NCBI GenBank assembly: GCA_964395975.1 | Contig: CAYNBZ010000021.1 | Span: forward strand, 1-34,184 | DNA from: Avimuribaculum sp964395975 | GTDB taxonomy: Bacteria; Bacteroidota; Bacteroidia; Bacteroidales; Muribaculaceae | DNA: 34,184 nt | Reading direction: 5' to 3' | Part shown: positions 1-10,100 of the stretch, in pieces | Numbering within the stretch: the stretch's first letter is position 1 | Layout of the letters: every line of letters starts with the position of its first letter | The notes under the pieces: model-generated | The model's database searches: none | What the model was told of the DNA's origin: nothing | The model's input: the letters and a program-made list of their open reading frames with translations, nothing else | Position numbers and translations under genes: made by a program

Positions 1-227
1 TATCAATGACGGACAACTGACTTTGTTTTGACTTTATATCGAACTCACGTTAAATACATTTGCTGTTATCCACCCCTATATCACGACATGGAAAAAGGTA
101 TCATGCAATATCAGTCCTTGAACATACCGGAAAACAAGTTGAAAGAATTAGGGATAAGTGGGACTATCAAATTATCATATTTTTGAAATCCTCCTATTCA
201 GGCATTTTTGCGCCTCGTAGAAAAACA

Positions 228-262
228 AAAACTCCCGATTCCATTTGATAATCGGGAGTTTT
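228..262 (-). terminator. Rho-independent terminator of the Na/Pi cotransporter gene
   Basis: Perfect 13-bp inverted repeat (arms 228-240 and 250-262, core ACTCCCGATT / AATCGGGAGT) with a 9-nt loop. Read on the minus strand it is followed by a T-rich run (TTTTTGTTTTT). It lies about 70 bp past the stop codon of the cotransporter gene at 331, so it is placed as that gene's terminator. The T run on the plus strand is shorter, so plus-strand termination is possible but weaker. I see no convincing gene in the rest of 1-330. Confidence 0.85.
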
Positions 263-330
263 CTGCTATTTGCCTTTCTTCAAAGCGGTGTACCACTAAT
301 CAACATATAGGCAATGTATCGGAAATCATA

Positions 331-2151
331 TTACTTTGTGACTGCTGAGATTTGGGGCTTAACGCCATCTATCACATTCACTATGTAGTCGCCAAGTTTT
401 TCGCTCTCACATATGATATCCATGTAAAATATACCTTCCTGATACGGGTATATCTTACGATTGATATTTTCAATATTGCCGGCTCGCAACACATTGCGGA
501 AATTATTGATTTCCCGTTCCTTGTTGTAGCAGTTGTCGATGTCCTTTTCGCCTATGCCGTCGGTGCCAATACCTCGCAACACAACAAGCATATCTTCAAG
601 AGCATCAGATACGTAACGAAACATGGCATCGACATTCTGTTCGATAGCCTCGTTAAACGTCACTCCGGCTTCATGTTGACGCGACATGGTATGAGCCAAG
701 CGGTTACAACTGTCGGCAATGCTTTCTATCTCCCCCACAACCGTCAACATCGATGCAACACGCATTTTGCTTTCGTAACTTAACCGATTTTCAACCACAC
801 GATTCAGATAGTTGGCAATTTCAATCTCCATACGGTCGGAAATATCTTCATACTTGCCTATCCTCGAATAAAGCGTATTGAACTCTTCTGTGTCGGGTTT
901 AGTGTGTTGCAACTGTTTCACCATGCCAAACATCCGTTCTATGCGCTCGGCATATACGACTATTTCGCGTTGAGCCTGTGAAATGTTCAATTCTCCGGCA
1001 GTAAGCATCCGACTCGAAATATACTTGAGTTGGAATTCATCGTCTTCCTTATGTTTCGCCTTGACAAGCATATTTGCTATCTTAACGAAATACTTCGTGA
1101 ACCATATCATCAACAGCACATTCACCACATTAAATGCCGTGTGGAAAATCGACAAGCCAAAAGATACAGCCAGCTGTAAATGTGCTATTTGCGCCATGAC
1201 AGCGGCATCTCCATCGCCAGCTACAGCCAACTGGTAAGTCGCAGGATCGGTAGATTGCAATCCATCAAGATAAGTCATAAGGCCATGAGGGTCGCCCAAC
1301 CCCACCGACTTGGTGATTTCGACATTCATTGCCACAAAAGGATAGAACAGCGCCAAAGCCCACACAGTACCGAAACCGTTGAACATGACATGACCCAATG
1401 CAGCCTTCTTGGCAGCAGTATTGGCACCAAGCGAGGCAATAACCGGAGTGATGGTGGTACCAATATTACTGCCGAGCACCATCGCACAAGCTATATCAAA
1501 CTGAATCCACCCCTTGCTGCACATTATCAATATGATGGCAAATGCAGCCGAAGATGATTGAATAATCATTGTCAACACACACCCCACTACAAGGAAAATG
1601 ATTATCGAGAGGAAACCCATTGACGCATATTCGGTGAGAAAGCCGAATACCTCGGGATTAGATTGCAAATCGGGTACGTTGGAATTGATGAAGTCAAGCC
1701 CCATAAACAACATAGCAAACCCTATAAAGCACTCAGCAGCCGACTTATACGTACTTTTATTAGAAAAGAGGAAAAGTACCGAAAGGCCTATCAAAGGCAA
1801 AGTGAGTGCCGAAATATTAACCTTGAAGCCAAACAGTGTTATGAGCCACGACGTCACCGTCGTACCTACGTTTGCCCCCATTATCACGGCCATGGAATCG
1901 GCAAGCGACATAAGCCCTGCATTGACAAAACTCACCACCATCACCGTAGATGCCGATGAACTTTGAATAAGTGCCGTTATAAGTACACCAGTGAACAGAC
2001 CCGTAAAACGGTTCTTGGTCATTGCCGACAATATGGAACGCATTCGGTCGCCTGCCACCTTTTGCAGCCCCTCACTCATCACTTTCATTCCATACAGGAA
2101 CAACCCTACTGCTCCAAGCAGTGTCAAAAAGTCAAGAAAAGAATAATGCAT
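331..2151 (-). CDS. Na+/phosphate cotransporter, NptA/PNaS family with C-terminal PhoU-like domain
   Basis: 606-residue inner-membrane protein, predicted to import inorganic phosphate driven by sodium. It starts with a hydrophobic glycine-rich segment (FLYGMKVMSEGLQKVAGDRM) and carries the two inverted QSSSA repeats that mark this family: ALIQSSSASTVMV near residue 62 and MIIQSSSAAFAII near residue 200. About eight hydrophobic segments fill residues 1-355. The last 240 residues or so are helical and PhoU-like (LSYESKMRVASMLTVVGEIE, IADSCNRLAHTM), the usual bacterial fusion. It starts at an ATG and has its own promoter at 2209-2239. It is a housekeeping gene outside the glycan locus. The substrate is inferred from the family; some homologues with PhoU tails are poorly characterised. 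Confidence 0.93.
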   Translation of the reverse strand: MHYSFLDFLTLLGAVGLFLYGMKVMSEGLQKVAGDRMRSILSAMTKNRFTGLFTGVLITALIQSSSASTVMVVSFVNAGLMSLADSMAVIMGANVGTTVTSWLITLFGFKVNISALTLPLIGLSVLFLFSNKSTYKSAAECFIGFAMLFMGLDFINSNVPDLQSNPEVFGFLTEYASMGFLSIIIFLVVGCVLTMIIQSSSAAFAIILIMCSKGWIQFDIACAMVLGSNIGTTITPVIASLGANTAAKKAALGHVMFNGFGTVWALALFYPFVAMNVEITKSVGLGDPHGLMTYLDGLQSTDPATYQLAVAGDGDAAVMAQIAHLQLAVSFGLSIFHTAFNVVNVLLMIWFTKYFVKIANMLVKAKHKEDDEFQLKYISSRMLTAGELNISQAQREIVVYAERIERMFGMVKQLQHTKPDTEEFNTLYSRIGKYEDISDRMEIEIANYLNRVVENRLSYESKMRVASMLTVVGEIESIADSCNRLAHTMSRQHEAGVTFNEAIEQNVDAMFRYVSDALEDMLVVLRGIGTDGIGEKDIDNCYNKEREINNFRNVLRAGNIENINRKIYPYQEGIFYMDIICESEKLGDYIVNVIDGVKPQISAVTK

Positions 2152-2208
2152 TGTAATATCGTTTATTTCGCAAATGCAGCATTGTTAAGGCACTACATTA
2201 TTATTGCA

Positions 2209-2239
2209 CAAAATTAAAACTTATTTACAATAACACAAA
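2209..2239 (-). promoter_or_regulatory. Bacteroidetes-type promoter for the Na/Pi cotransporter
   Basis: On the minus strand TTTG (2239-2236) is followed by 19 nt and then TAATTTTG (2216-2209). This matches the primary sigma consensus of Bacteroidetes (TTTG, 19-21 nt, TAnnTTTG). It predicts a start near 2203 and a leader of about 50 nt before the ATG at 2151. Confidence 0.7.
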
Positions 2240-2279
2240 TTATCAGGCACTCTTTTTAACGAGGCTTCAAAGTCACATG

Positions 2280-2933
2280 CTACCATTCAAGCCCCAAAGT
2301 CACACCTATTCCATGAAGCGATATGCCATTATACCTGTTGTTGTGGTGGTAATAATCGTCATAACTGCTATAATTTTGCGATATCAAGCTGTAAATCACA
2401 CCCACATTGAGAGCCGATTTCGCACCGATTGCGAAACGCACACCCAAGCTGCAACTCAAATAAAAACTAACATCATTGTTGAAAATGCCATCATTGACTG
2501 TTATGTATCCATCGTCAAGCAGCATTGAAATCCCTGTCTTCAAATCAAGAAACAGGGAAATGTCACCGGTACCATTGTAACGAAAATCGAAAAACAACGG
2601 GAGCATATAAGCATTATCCGACAAGTCCATATTGTCATCCCGCCGTTTCGAGCCATCATTGTTATCTGTCTTCAGCACATCAAGGCCGGCACCTATACCC
2701 AAAAAGAGATTGCCACTGCTTAATCCATGTGAAGTGGTGACCTCAAATTTATTAGCTTGGTAATGCCCTACCCCGGCAATGTAACCCACATCGACAAATC
2801 CTTTGTAGGAAAAAAGAGACAATGAATGTTGGCCATGTGGCATATGTACCATTCTGGAGAATTGGGCATGTGCAAATATCGGGAACATGATTGCCGACAA
2901 GATACAAACCATAAGTGCATGTATTTTTTTCAT
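2280..2933 (-). CDS. Small outer-membrane beta-barrel protein, function unknown
   Basis: 217 residues from the preferred start MKKIHALMVC at 2933; a longer in-frame start at 2984 would overlap the upstream dihydroorotase gene and sit before the signal peptide. It has a clear Sec signal peptide ending near FAHAQ. The mature part is rich in alternating beta-strand patterns with many Gly, Tyr and Phe residues, and it ends in GVTLGLEW, a terminal aromatic residue typical of outer-membrane barrels. It begins 13 bp after the dihydroorotase stop, so it is probably the last gene of the GT2-dihydroorotase operon. I do not recognise a specific family. A porin-like or opacity-type 8-strand barrel is the most likely fold. 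Function is unknown. Confidence 0.75.
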   Translation of the reverse strand: MKKIHALMVCILSAIMFPIFAHAQFSRMVHMPHGQHSLSLFSYKGFVDVGYIAGVGHYQANKFEVTTSHGLSSGNLFLGIGAGLDVLKTDNNDGSKRRDDNMDLSDNAYMLPLFFDFRYNGTGDISLFLDLKTGISMLLDDGYITVNDGIFNNDVSFYLSCSLGVRFAIGAKSALNVGVIYSLISQNYSSYDDYYHHNNRYNGISLHGIGVTLGLEW

Positions 2934-2946
2934 AAAATACACAATT

Positions 2947-4296
2947 TTAGTTAAAACATAGGCGTTGGGAGTGCGGAATGTCATCTATAGTGCCGTTGTC
3001 ATAAACCAACGAGCCATTGACAAATGTTTTCACTACTCGATTGTGGAACATGGTACCAACAAACGGAGACCATCCGCATCGTGACAAAATAATATCATCG
3101 GAGACAACAAAAGAGTTATCTGGACGTACAACGGCAATATCAGCATGGTATCCCCTGCGGATGAAACCACGCCGGTCGATGCGATAAAGGCGCGCCGGAG
3201 CATGGCACATCTTGTCAACGACCTGTTCAACCGAAAAAATGCCCTCTTTGGCCATTTCGAGCATCGCCACAAGAGAGAACTGCACCAACGGCATCCCCGA
3301 TGCAGCCTTCAGACAGTTGCCCTGCTTCTCCTGCCACAGATGCGGAGCATGGTCGGTAGCGATGATGTCTGCCGTGCCACTCTCCACAGCCCTGCGCAAT
3401 GCATCCCTGTCGGTGCTCGATTTTATTGCAGGGTTACATTTTATCATGTTACCGAGCCTACCGTAATCTTCATCGCAAAACCACAAATGATGCACACACA
3501 CTTCACTCGTTATACGTTTGTCGGAAAGTGGCATCTGTGAGTTGAACAACGACAATTCACGAGCAGTCGATACGTGCAGCACGTGCAATCGTGTACCGTA
3601 TTGCGCCGCACACTCCACAGCACGAGCAGTCGATACATAACACGCCTCGGCATCCCGAATGAGCGGATGAAACTGCACCGGAAGATTTTCGCCATATTCT
3701 TCGACGTATTTTTTACGATTGGCAGCAATCGTAGCCTCATCTTCCGAATGAACAGCAATCAATGCGGGTATTTCAGAAAAAAGCCGATGAAGCGCAACAG
3801 GGTCATTTACAAGCATATTACCTGTGGAACTGCCAAGAAACGCCTTCACTCCACAAGTTTTTGAATAATCCACCGACAGCAATGTGTCGATATTATCGTT
3901 GGTCGCCCCGATAAAGAAACTGTAATTGGCCAACGACACCTCGGCTGCACGACGGTATTTCGCCTCGAGAGCTTCAATGGTCGTAGTAGGTGGAACAACG
4001 TTAGGCATATCCATATAAGATGTCACCCCTCCTGCAACGGCAGCCCTCGACTCGGTAGCAATATCGCCCTTGAGAGTCAATCCGGGATCGCGAAAGTGTA
4101 CCTGATCATCAATCACTCCGGGAAGTACCCAACACCCTTCCAAATCGAATACCTTGCCACACGATTCCAAGACTTGCCTATCGGGACTATCGTGCCCGAC
4201 ACACGATATCATGCCATCTTCAATGACTATGTAACCATAAAAACGCTGATATTCGTTAATTATAGTCGCATTGTACAGCAAAACACGACCTTTCAT
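2947..4296 (-). CDS. pyrC: Dihydroorotase (class I-like, pyrimidine biosynthesis)
   Basis: 449-residue cytoplasmic amidohydrolase expected to interconvert N-carbamoyl-aspartate and dihydroorotate in de novo pyrimidine synthesis. Visible signatures are VLPGVIDDQVHFRDPGLT (residues about 57-74), MDMPNVVPPTT, the lysine in CGVKAFLGSSTGN (candidate carbamylated metal ligand), AVHSEDEA, LHVLHVSTARE and the catalytic Asp in IATDHAPH. The first His of the usual HxH metal motif is Gln65 here (DDQVH). I recall this variant as common in Bacteroidetes dihydroorotases, but I could not check it. The gene follows the GT2 gene by 21 bp and has a strong Shine-Dalgarno. Allantoinase and hydantoinase are related alternatives, but the PGLT/MDMPN motifs and length favour dihydroorotase. 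Confidence 0.9.
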   Translation of the reverse strand: MKGRVLLYNATIINEYQRFYGYIVIEDGMISCVGHDSPDRQVLESCGKVFDLEGCWVLPGVIDDQVHFRDPGLTLKGDIATESRAAVAGGVTSYMDMPNVVPPTTTIEALEAKYRRAAEVSLANYSFFIGATNDNIDTLLSVDYSKTCGVKAFLGSSTGNMLVNDPVALHRLFSEIPALIAVHSEDEATIAANRKKYVEEYGENLPVQFHPLIRDAEACYVSTARAVECAAQYGTRLHVLHVSTARELSLFNSQMPLSDKRITSEVCVHHLWFCDEDYGRLGNMIKCNPAIKSSTDRDALRRAVESGTADIIATDHAPHLWQEKQGNCLKAASGMPLVQFSLVAMLEMAKEGIFSVEQVVDKMCHAPARLYRIDRRGFIRRGYHADIAVVRPDNSFVVSDDIILSRCGWSPFVGTMFHNRVVKTFVNGSLVYDNGTIDDIPHSQRLCFN

Positions 4297-4300
4297 ATTC

Positions 4301-4310
4301 TCCTCCTCCC
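4301..4310 (-). promoter_or_regulatory. Strong Shine-Dalgarno for dihydroorotase
   Basis: On the minus strand the 21-bp gap before the ATG at 4296 holds AAGGGGAGGAGGAGAAT, an extended purine-rich Shine-Dalgarno. Most other starts in this window have only A-rich leaders, as is usual in Bacteroidetes, so this site stands out and supports the chosen start. Confidence 0.65.
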
Positions 4311-4317
4311 CTTAACT

Positions 4318-5073
4318 CTATGGTTTACGTTTAAACTTTGGATTAAACCAACTCGATATTTTCAGTTGTATTACACCAAACAGAGCCTCGCCGAAAATAC
4401 TTGTGTTCATCTTGCTGGTGCCAAGTACACGATTTACAAAAATTATAGGCACCTCAACTATATCGAAACCCAACTTGTATGCCGTGAATTTCATCTCTAT
4501 CTGAAAAGCATAACCCTTAAAATGGATATTGTCTAGGTCGATGGTTTCAAGCACACGACGGCGATAACACACAAATCCCGCCGTTGTATCTTTAACACGC
4601 ATTCCGGTAACAAACCTCACGTAAGCACTGGCATAGTATGACATTATTACGCGTCCCATAGGCCAGTTTACCACATTCACACCGGTAATATAGCGCGACC
4701 CCACCGCCACATCAGCACCCTGCACGGCGCAAGCATCATGCAACGGTATCAGGTCTTTCGGATTGTGGCTAAAGTCGGCATCCATTTCTATAATATAATT
4801 ATAGCCTGCATCGAGTGCCCATTTGAAACCCGCTATGTAAGCAGTGCCGAGTCCTTGCTTGCCCGGACGTTGCAACAGATGCAATCTTCCTGCATAAACC
4901 TGCTGCCTGTCCTTTACTATCAAAGCTGTGCCATCAGGAGAATTATCATCAATGACAAGAATATCGAAGTCGTAATCCAATTGGAACACGGCATCTATGA
5001 TATTAGCTATATTCTCTTTTTCATTATAAGTCGGGATAATTACCAAGCTATCCGACTTTCCATCTCCCGTCAT
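4318..5073 (-). CDS. Polyprenol-phosphate mannosyltransferase-like GT2 (DPM1 type)
   Basis: 251-residue family 2 glycosyltransferase with no transmembrane tail. The N-terminus reads VIIPTYNEKENI, then ILVIDDNSPDGTA (GT-A nucleotide site) and IIEMDADFSHNP (DxD-like metal site). VGSRYITGVNVVNWP and MRVKDTTAGFVCYRR are characteristic of dolichyl/polyprenyl-phosphate mannose synthases. It is predicted to move mannose from GDP-mannose to a lipid phosphate at the inner membrane, feeding extracytoplasmic glycosylation. It is the first gene of the operon with dihydroorotase (21-bp gap) and has a promoter at 5101-5132. The sugar specificity is inferred from family resemblance; glucose or another hexose is possible. 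Confidence 0.88.
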   Translation of the reverse strand: MTGDGKSDSLVIIPTYNEKENIANIIDAVFQLDYDFDILVIDDNSPDGTALIVKDRQQVYAGRLHLLQRPGKQGLGTAYIAGFKWALDAGYNYIIEMDADFSHNPKDLIPLHDACAVQGADVAVGSRYITGVNVVNWPMGRVIMSYYASAYVRFVTGMRVKDTTAGFVCYRRRVLETIDLDNIHFKGYAFQIEMKFTAYKLGFDIVEVPIIFVNRVLGTSKMNTSIFGEALFGVIQLKISSWFNPKFKRKP

Positions 5074-5100
5074 CTTTTACTACTTTATGGCTTATAACCA

Positions 5101-5132
5101 CAAAAGTAAACTATTTTGCGTGGAATATGAAA
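5101..5132 (-). promoter_or_regulatory. Promoter for the GT2-dihydroorotase operon
   Basis: On the minus strand TACTTTTG (5108-5101) fits the TAnnTTTG -7 element. It is preceded by 20 nt and TTTC (5132-5129), a partial -33 element. It lies between the upstream fucosidase terminator and the ATG at 5073, giving a short leader. Confidence 0.55.
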
Positions 5133-5179
5133 CAATCCAACCGATTTATTTCGGCAAATACCTAAGCAACATAGAAAAA

Positions 5180-5218
5180 AAGGAAGGAACGCATAATGCG
5201 GATATGCGTCCCTTCCTT
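5180..5218 (-). terminator. Rho-independent terminator ending the minus-arm glycan operon
   Basis: A 16-bp stem (arms 5180-5195 and 5203-5218, one A/G mismatch) with a 7-nt loop. Read on the minus strand it runs straight into TTTTTTT. It lies 22 bp past the fucosidase stop and marks the 3' end of the carbohydrate locus on this strand. Confidence 0.88.
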
Positions 5219-5239
5219 ATCTTCAACTATAAAACTTTA

Positions 5240-7141
5240 TTACTTCGACGTGAGTATTCCAAGTTCGGCAATGGTGATGAAATCACGCTGTGCTATCTCT
5301 TCGAGCGACACGAATCTGAAGTAACGCGCACTACAAGTCTTGTCGAATGTGATTTTTTGCAACACCGTATTGTGCATAATGTTGCCAAACTCGGCATTTT
5401 TCATTACCTGTTGCCACTCTTTACCATCAAGGCTCACATAGAAATCATAATGGAACACAGTTCCTGCCTTACCATCTTTCTCTGTGGGTAAATAGGCAAA
5501 TCCGGTGATACCATCAAAAACTTGCCCCATATCGACCGTAATCATTTTCTGACCTTTGCCACCGGCACTACGCCAAACTGTTTCGGGATTGCCGTCGATT
5601 GCAGCTTGTGCCTCATCGATGCTTCCCGAGGCCTTCACTACTTTCCAGTTATCAACGGGTATGTCGCTCACCTTCTGACCATCCTGTGCAGTATTGAGTT
5701 CCTCAACGCAATAAGCCGAAATACTTTTTATATTGGCAGCATTACGCGATTGGTTTACAGTCAACTTGATTGCCGAGGCTTCAATAGCCGGGAAGCGCAA
5801 CATACGCTTATACCCTATGGTCGACCCCGAAGCTACTTCCACCCAATCGCCACCGACCATTGCCGAAACAGTGAACGATTCAACCCGCTGCCCTTTTGCA
5901 ACATCCTCTTGCAGCACAACAGTGTTTACACCGGTCGACTGAGGCAAACTGCAAACCAATTCGTCTCCTTGCTCAACCGAAGCAGGAGCAAACGATAGCA
6001 AATCATCCGAAAAATTATTCACTATATACTCGTTGAATTCCTTGATTCGCTGTACATCTACATCCGAAAGCAAGCCATCGGTATTGGGAGGAATGTTAAG
6101 CAACAACACAGAATTGCGTCCGACCGATTCATAGTATATATCGACCAACTGGGCAAGAGTTTTCACATCACTGTCCTGCTCGGGATGATAAAACCATCCC
6201 GGACGTATCGACACATCCACTTCCGATGGATACCAGAACATCTCGTTTGCCTTGGCAATGAGGTCACGGCTGCCGAGGTCGGGTGCTTTGTCTTCAATCC
6301 CGATAGATTTGTTTACAGAGTCGGCACGTTCATATCCGCCAGGGACAAGCACTGTTGCACTCCATTCGCATTCACGTCCAAGTCCTTTTTCATTACCGAC
6401 CCAACGCACGTCGTCACCCATAATGGCAGTCACGGCATTAGGTTGCAACTTGTGAATTACGTCATAGTAACGAGTCCAATCATACACCTGCTGCTTGCCA
6501 TTAGGTCCTTCAGCACAAGCACCGTCAAACCACACTTCGTGTACCTCGCCATAATTGGAAAGCAACTCGGTAAGTTGTTCCACAAAGAAATCATTATACG
6601 CCGGCGAATCGCCATAACACTCGGCATTGCGATCCCACGGCGACAAGTAAACTCCGAATTTCAATCCATACTTGTCACACGCATCTTTAAGCTCTTTTAC
6701 GACATCTCCCTTCCCATCGCGCCATGGCGACGAGGCCACAGAATGCTTGGTAGTGGCAGTTGGCCACAAACAGAATCCATCGTGGTGCTTGGCAGTGAGA
6801 ATGACAAGTTTGAAACCTCCATCTTTAAGAGCCTTTACCCACTGTTCTGCATCGAGCTTTGCTGGATTGAACAGAGCAGGGTCTTCCGAGCCATCGCCCC
6901 ATTCACGACCCGTAAACGTATTTATACCAAAGTGCAAAAAAGCTGTCATCTCAAGTTCCTGCCATGCGAGCTGGCGGGATGTCGGGACAAGACGCGAGGC
7001 CATGTCAATTTTTTGCTCAATCGTGGCATCGTCGGGAAAAGTCACATTTTTTTCATAATAAGTTTCATTCCCACCACATGATGCCAATATCAATGCACTG
7101 CTTGCAAGCAACAAGTGCAACTTGTTTCCTACGGTTTTCAT
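5240..7141 (-). CDS. GH29 alpha-L-fucosidase lipoprotein with C-terminal F5/8 (CBM32-like) domain
   Basis: 633 residues, expected to remove terminal or branching alpha-L-fucose from host-type glycans by a retaining mechanism. A lipoprotein signal peptide ends at LILASC (Cys22). The GH29 catalytic domain spans about residues 45-370: AFLHFGINTFTGREWG, LTAKHHDGFCLWPT and VHEVWFDGAC, where Asp206 is the expected nucleophile. RPGWFYHPEQD follows. Residues about 490-633 form a discoidin-like domain (DMGQVFDGITGFAYLP, ARYFRFVSLEEI) that probably binds sugars. The overall shape resembles the alpha-1,3/4-type GH29 subfamily, but I cannot assign the subfamily firmly. It overlaps the stop of the GH2 gene by four bases (ATGA at 7138-7141), so translation is probably coupled. 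It is the last gene of the minus-arm operon. Confidence 0.92.
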   Translation of the reverse strand: MKTVGNKLHLLLASSALILASCGGNETYYEKNVTFPDDATIEQKIDMASRLVPTSRQLAWQELEMTAFLHFGINTFTGREWGDGSEDPALFNPAKLDAEQWVKALKDGGFKLVILTAKHHDGFCLWPTATTKHSVASSPWRDGKGDVVKELKDACDKYGLKFGVYLSPWDRNAECYGDSPAYNDFFVEQLTELLSNYGEVHEVWFDGACAEGPNGKQQVYDWTRYYDVIHKLQPNAVTAIMGDDVRWVGNEKGLGRECEWSATVLVPGGYERADSVNKSIGIEDKAPDLGSRDLIAKANEMFWYPSEVDVSIRPGWFYHPEQDSDVKTLAQLVDIYYESVGRNSVLLLNIPPNTDGLLSDVDVQRIKEFNEYIVNNFSDDLLSFAPASVEQGDELVCSLPQSTGVNTVVLQEDVAKGQRVESFTVSAMVGGDWVEVASGSTIGYKRMLRFPAIEASAIKLTVNQSRNAANIKSISAYCVEELNTAQDGQKVSDIPVDNWKVVKASGSIDEAQAAIDGNPETVWRSAGGKGQKMITVDMGQVFDGITGFAYLPTEKDGKAGTVFHYDFYVSLDGKEWQQVMKNAEFGNIMHNTVLQKITFDKTCSARYFRFVSLEEIAQRDFITIAELGILTSK

Positions 7142-10100
7142 TGTTTGTTTGGTTTTATGGTAAATTCAAATTCGTATGTTTCTATAGGTAACAAATATTT
7201 TTCAAGGACACCTGGACCACAAGTAGCTGTTCCAACCCCTGTTTGAGCGGCATCAATATGTATTGTGGTCGTACCATCACTAATCAGGTCGTTGAGGTGC
7301 TTTGCAGCATCTATCACCTTGTCGGTATAGGGCAAAGCCGAGAATTGGAACGGACTGTCGCTATCTACCTTGAGTCCCATGCCATCTCCACCGTCGATAG
7401 CAACCCACCGTGTATCTATGTGATTACCCGTAGATTCCGGTACCATATAGCAATGGAACATCTCTGCCGGTGACGTATGATAAATACCAATCATACCCGT
7501 TGGACGATCGACATAATTTTCATGTTCTCCTCTGCCAAGATAAGTCACTTTGCGCGACATTGCAGCATACATGCAAAAGGTCAGCCCCACACGTGGCAAC
7601 GACTTGATTATTGCAGTATCAGGTGTAAAGCGTGTCGAAATATCGATAATACCCTTGCGGTCAATATTATAGACAAATCGAGCCTTTCCTATCGTCTGTC
7701 CCGCGTTATTTATTATATCGACATTTGCCTCAAAGCCGTTGCTCTTCATCTTATATTCGGTGACACGTTGCACGTAGTCATCAAGTCCGGCTGCTTTCCA
7801 TAGATTCAAGCCTTTTTTATCTTTAATGTCATTTTCGGTTGCAGGACGATAAAGCGACAATTCAACGGGTGATGCAAGCATTTCACGACCATCATACTTA
7901 TATGACAGCAACGCTCCAGATTCGGGCGAGAACGACACCGACACTTTGTCGTTCGAAATTGTGCAACCGTTCCGCTTCAGCGATGAACCCTGCGGCAAGT
8001 CACCTTTGGGTGCATATTTTTCATTCACCGCAATTACAAATTGGTCGTATGCCATAACATCATCGGTCGAAACAAATTGCGTTGCCACATTTGGAGTCCA
8101 TTCAAGATTGAGATAAGCCTCGCATATATCATTTGGCAGCTTCATCTTGCCCAGTGCTATATCAACCGAGCCATGCGGTTCACATGCCACTTGTTGAGTT
8201 CCGCTGCTCACTACCCTGCCATCATCACCCACAAGGCTCCAATGCAAAGTGTAAGCATCGAGATTGGTGAAATCATGCCAATTCTTTACCGTTACCACAA
8301 GATTTTTCTCATCTTTCAGCGTAGTTTTCACATACTGGTACACACGTTTGGCCTCATAATAATGAGGACGCGGAACCCGACTAGCATCCACAAGCCCATT
8401 GCCGCTGAAGCTGCCAAACGATGGCACTCCATCCGGACCGAAGTCCCCGCCATAGGCCCAATACCACTTTCCGTTTTCATCAATGAGGCGGAATGACTGG
8501 TCAACCCAATCCCATATACAACCGCCCTGTGCCATAGGCTCCGACTCGAATACCTCCCAATAGTCCTGCAAGCCACCGCAACTGTTACCCATCGCATGGC
8601 AATATTCACATAAGATGAAAGGCCTATAAATGTCAGGTTTGGCAAGATATGCCCTTATCTCATCAATACTGCGATACATCCTACAATATATATCGGTGTT
8701 GAAATTTTCCTCAGCACGTTCATATTGTACAGGGCGATTGGTTTCGACCGATTTCAGCCAATGGTATGTTTCTTCAAAATTTGCCCCGTTACCGGCTTCA
8801 TTCCCAAGCGAGAGAATAGATACTGAAGGGTGATTCTTAGTCCGCACGTACATGCGTTTTGTGCGATCTAAATGTGCCGTTAGCCAAGTAGTATCCTTGG
8901 CAAGCGATGCAGGTCCGTATCCCATGCCGTGCGACTCTATATTGGCTTCATCGATGACATACAAGCCATAACGGTCACACAAGTAATACCAGTAAATGTT
9001 ATTGGGATAGTGAGAGCAACGCACCGTATTGATATTACACTGTTTTATAAGTTCTATATCCTTCAGCATCATTTCTTTTGTCACAGTACGCCCTTGCTGT
9101 GAAAATTCATGTCGATTCACTCCCTTGACAAGAACAGGAACCCCATTAATACAAAAACGTCCGTCTTTTATTTCAGAAGTTTTGAAACCAACATTACTTC
9201 CGGTCGTATGCACCACCTTGCCATCTCCATCATACAGATTTAAAACGAGCGTATAAAGATATGGCTTCTCGGCACTCCACGCATTTACATCAGGTATCAC
9301 CTTGCTGAATTTCACCTTCCCGCCGGTCGTCAACAGGTTATCTTGAGCCACTATTTTGCCTTTGGCATCATGCAATTCATAACCGACCCTTGCATCACCG
9401 CCGCCTACAGCCACATCTATCGATAATTCTCCGTCATTATATTTTTCTTTATCAAGAGGTGAAACCACCGTATAGTCTTCGATATACGTCATTGGCGTAC
9501 TATACAGATAAACATCGCGTTCTATGCCGCTCAACCGCCACATATCTTGACATTCAAGATATGAACCGGAACTCCACCTATACACCTCCACTGCAAGTAC
9601 ATTGTCGCCATCGGTAACCTTGTCGGTAATATCCCACTCGGCAGGGGTTTTGGAATCTTGGTTGTATCCGAGCAGTTCACCATTCAGCCACACATAAAAG
9701 AACGAAACGGTTCCTTCCATGCACAACACTATTCGACGACCGTCCCATGCCTCCGGAACACGGAATGTTCGACGGTAAGACCCCACTTCGTTTGTTTCGT
9801 AAGGGACAAACGGCGGATTCTTCTTAAAATTGAAGAACGGCTCGTCAAATTCATACGTTTCATTCACATATATCGGTATGCTATAACCTTGCAGCTCCCA
9901 GTTGCCCGGCACCTTTATGTCATTCCAATTTCCATCATAATAATCGGGTTGATAGAAATCGATCGGACGTTTATCGGGATTACGTACCCAATTGAATTTC
10001 CATGTACCGTTAAGGCTCATATAATAAGGAGAACTCTCATAATCAAATTCACTTATGCTTTCAACGTCGCCCTCACGATACGGCCACACATAAGCATGGG

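Noticed and set aside
60..248. 62-codon open frame at the left edge on the plus strand
   Set aside because: It has no ribosome site or recognisable protein features and runs into the terminator stem at 228-262, so it is probably chance.
2934..2984. Upstream start for the outer-membrane barrel protein at 2984
   Set aside because: It would overlap the dihydroorotase gene and place 17 residues before the signal peptide.
6185..7081. 298-codon open frame antisense to the fucosidase
   Set aside because: The opposite strand encodes a complete GH29 with catalytic motifs; the antisense translation shows no family features.
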